A stretch of DNA of 64,000 nt, taken from positions 1,439,909 through 1,503,908 of the forward strand of contig JALRME010000001.1 of assembly GCA_026120035.1 (NCBI GenBank), given 5' to 3'. Positions 61,401 through 64,000 of the stretch are shown here, piece after piece (position 1 is the stretch's first letter; each line of letters opens with the position of its first letter). A program made the translations under genes and the position numbers. The notes beneath the pieces were generated by a model. That model saw only the letters and a program-made list of their open reading frames with translations. It was not told the DNA's origin and searched no databases. This DNA is from Coleophoma eucalyptorum. Taxonomy: Eukaryota > Ascomycota > Leotiomycetes > Helotiales > Dermateaceae.

Positions 61401-64000
61401 GCTGTTTGGTTACTCGCTTGGGATGCCGTGCAGAATTTTAGGAAGCGTGCCGTTGGAGAGCGCGGTGCCAGAACACTAATGCGAGCCTACATAGGATTGG
61501 CTCGAGGATAGCAGGACGGGTGCCCTTTCTCATCCTTTTCACTTGCTCTTCCTTGTCCTTGTCCTTGTTCCTGTCTTCCCCGTTCAGCGATTACATTGAC
61601 AGTAAGTAGTAGGCAAGTACAGTTGAGCCGCGTTCATTACTATCTATCTTTACGAAAGAATAAATCCCTAACTTCGCTCCGTCCCATTTCAACCTCATCT
61701 CTTCCCATGTGACGCCGTTTCGACCACTCGTTCCTGTCCTGAAACAGCGCGCCCAGAGACGAAACACTACATGCAGGTTGAGCGTAGACATAGGCTCCAG
61801 TGGCGTTGCTTCTCTAAAATTAGGCGCGATAGTTTAGGTACGGAGCAGCCGAGGGTGTGACAGGCAAATGCTCTGCCCCTGCCATTCAACCCCCCCCCCC
61901 CCTGCACCCCACCCCCACCTCCACATGGCCATAACATGACATGATGTGCATCCATTGAAACGAGAAGTTGGTGCGGCGGACACTGGGACTCATCTGTATT
62001 CTTCCGCTCTCCAAGACTCAATTTTCGTCTGTTCATCGCGACGGTTCGATGGTAGCTACGGCCTACCTATCTATCTAGCTTGGCACGAAAGCTACCATTT
62101 TCGAAAGGTCGCGGAAGTGGCGGTGCCAGCCAACCCACTCTCCCCTTTCTCAAAAATAGTCTGTCTCGAATACCACTTTCCCGTGTTGGCCGTCTCGGCA
62201 ATCCCTACGACACACAAAGTACATTAGACCATTCTTCGGGCATTAAATGTACAGAGTATGCAGTGAGCTTCGCGTGAAAGCATTTCTTTGCGGTCTCGAG
62301 ACCTTACACAAGCATGGTCTCAATTCTACCAAGTAAAATGCCTTACCTTAGGGTATCTCACCCTGGTCCAGTGTGCCTTCTTTGCGGCGTGCCAGTTCGC
62401 CTACCGTCTCGCTCCGCCGTTCTCTACTCTTACACCGCCCTTCAATTCTTCTATTCCTTCTGTCTTCTCAACCAAGCCGAACAGACAAGCTTGCCCTGAA
62501 GGTGGGGCATGCATAATGGCGTCTTGGGGCCTCTGATCAGGGACATGATCTGCATGCTCTTCTGCTGGTCCTCGACCGCACCGACCGATGACGAGACTCG
62601 ACTTGCTGTCATTAACGAACGGCCTCCGGAATAAATTCTCAGCTCCCCTTCGTCTAGATCCTTCGAGCCTTGCAACCACATGGCAATATACGACAGATAT
62701 TACCCGATCGTGTCTCTGGGACACATTCCCTGCCTCCATTCGAGACGTCTCGCTCAATGCATGCACAACAGATTTTACCTTCCTAGTCGTCTCTCCAGCG
62801 GCCAGGTTTTGCGCAAACCTTGTTGTCGGTCCCAATTCTTGACCTGGAAACACTGCTGTCTGCTGGCCCGGGTTGGACGTTGCGACTTGTCCATCTCCTG
62901 CTGACCGGGCATTTGCAGAGATCCATTAGTTCTGTCCCCTGATGGGGCCTAGTATGCTGCTTATAATGTAGTCTTCGGCAAGATCAATACGAGCAACAGG
63001 ACTTTCAATAACATGAGATAGTCAGGTGCTCCTCGAGGGCGTGTCGGCGACGAGGAAACAGTTTTTCCCCCACTACCTCTACCTTCACTTCCCCTTCCCC
63101 TTCCACATGAGTATGACGCGCAGCCACTTTTGCAACAGGACTCGGAGTCAGTCCTCTGTATTTTTCAGCTTTTAGGCACCTTTTTCAAGACAAGCTACTA
63201 GTAAGGCAAGGGCCAACCTCTCGAACCGTCGCGGTAACGCGTAAGGAGCAGCACGTGAAGGAATTGGCACAATTGATCAATCCAGACAGAGGTAAGCAAC
63301 AAACCGGCTACGGAGTTAATTTTTCATCGACGCTCAGGAATCTTTGGTTGAGGAATTGGCAGTGGCACTCACCCCTGCTTCAAGAATGATTCAAGAATGA
63401 TCTTCCTCACTATCACTGTCTCGATGACGGTTGTCTCGACAATCCCTACGGCAAGACAGGTTGGTGCACACCCTTGTCTTGGTCCACAACCCTTGTCGTG
63501 ATTCCCAACCCCTACCATGGACAGACATGTTGCCATCTGTCAGCCCGTGTAGAAAGCTAATAAAGTTGTGATTTGTCTGAATACCTTCACTCCTCATAAT
63601 CTTAATCTAGACTTTGCCAGGCTCGTACTCTCTTGGCTTGAGGGTCTGGTGAGTACTAAGGCTGTTGCTATTCATAGCCTGGCTAATTCACCCTTTCTTA
63701 GTCCAACCTTCATATTAGAGCTTACAATATCATAAGAACGTACGCTCTCCGCTTTGCTTATTCCCTCATTATAGCCGTACATGTTCGACCCTATAAATTA
63801 GACAAACTTAACCCTTGGAGAGCGAAGTCGCATGTTTAGCCTTTAGAAATGTGGGTTCAGAAACTAGAATCAGGATCAGAGTCAAACCTCATATCTAAAT
63901 CAGACTGGATTAGAGTACAGCTCTCCATCTGCTGCAAGACTCGTGCCTCTATTTATTATACTTCTTAGGTCATGGGGTAGTAGAAAGTAGTATATGTACT
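61401..64000. other. Right-edge gene-poor stretch
   Basis: 2.6 kb without a supported gene. There is a C run with CCACCC at 61886-61922 and a GGCTCCAGTGGCGTT segment at 61793. CTGTCTCGA/CCCTACG-like words near 62160 and 63420 form a short diverged direct repeat (CTC-G-CAATCCCTACG at 62191 and 63435). It may contain the promoter of a gene beyond the window. Confidence 0.45.

Noticed and set aside
62401..62853. 150-codon minus ORF near the right edge
   Set aside because: Overlapped by similar-length frames on the other strand; no recognisable motif, and composition typical of non-coding DNA.

Overview
The window looks like nuclear DNA of a filamentous ascomycete (Pezizomycotina). Genes are split by short introns (about 45-95 bases, GT..AG, with CTRAC-type branch sites). 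Several products are classic ascomycete proteins: an FlbD-type Myb regulator, a Cas1-like 10TM acyltransferase, a TPR-type O-GlcNAc transferase, SEC23, RPL12 and an Egh16-like secreted protein. A plant-associated Leotiomycete would fit, but that is inference only. I found no tRNA, rRNA or CRISPR array.

Left part (1-16.4 kb), ordinary gene space: an MFS transporter (+), a Cas1-like sialate-type O-acetyltransferase homologue (-), an ELO fatty-acid elongase (-), a Myb/SANT protein (-), and, divergent from it, ureidoglycolate lyase (+), the last enzyme of allantoin use. About 10 kb (16.3-26.3 kb) follow with no recognisable gene but many microsatellites. This runs into the pyrimidine-rich upstream region of the conidiation regulator flbD (+).

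Middle part (27-39 kb), housekeeping genes, all on the minus strand: O-GlcNAc transferase (4 exons, 1620 aa), ribosomal protein L12 (5 exons, 165 aa) and the COPII coat protein SEC23 (8 exons, 773 aa). The exon joins given here were checked for reading phase.

Right part (39-58 kb), a repeat-rich, partly very AT-rich compartment. It holds an Egh16-like secreted protein (+), an MFS sugar transporter (-) with a triplicated promoter repeat, and an F-box-like protein (-) sitting alone in AT-rich DNA. The repeats include three solo LTRs of one family, each with a perfect 5-bp target duplication, an inverted LTR-derived block, an 830-bp hAT-like TIR element with two partial relatives, a foldback element, and several tandem arrays. 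The last 6 kb carry one low-complexity predicted protein whose coding sequence contains a perfect 23-bp inverted repeat, then gene-poor DNA.

The most noteworthy points are the TE family structure in the AT-rich compartment, the unusually frequent AAG 3' splice sites (5 of 22 inferred introns), the promoter repeat with CreA-like sites before the sugar transporter, and the perfect hairpin inside a coding region.
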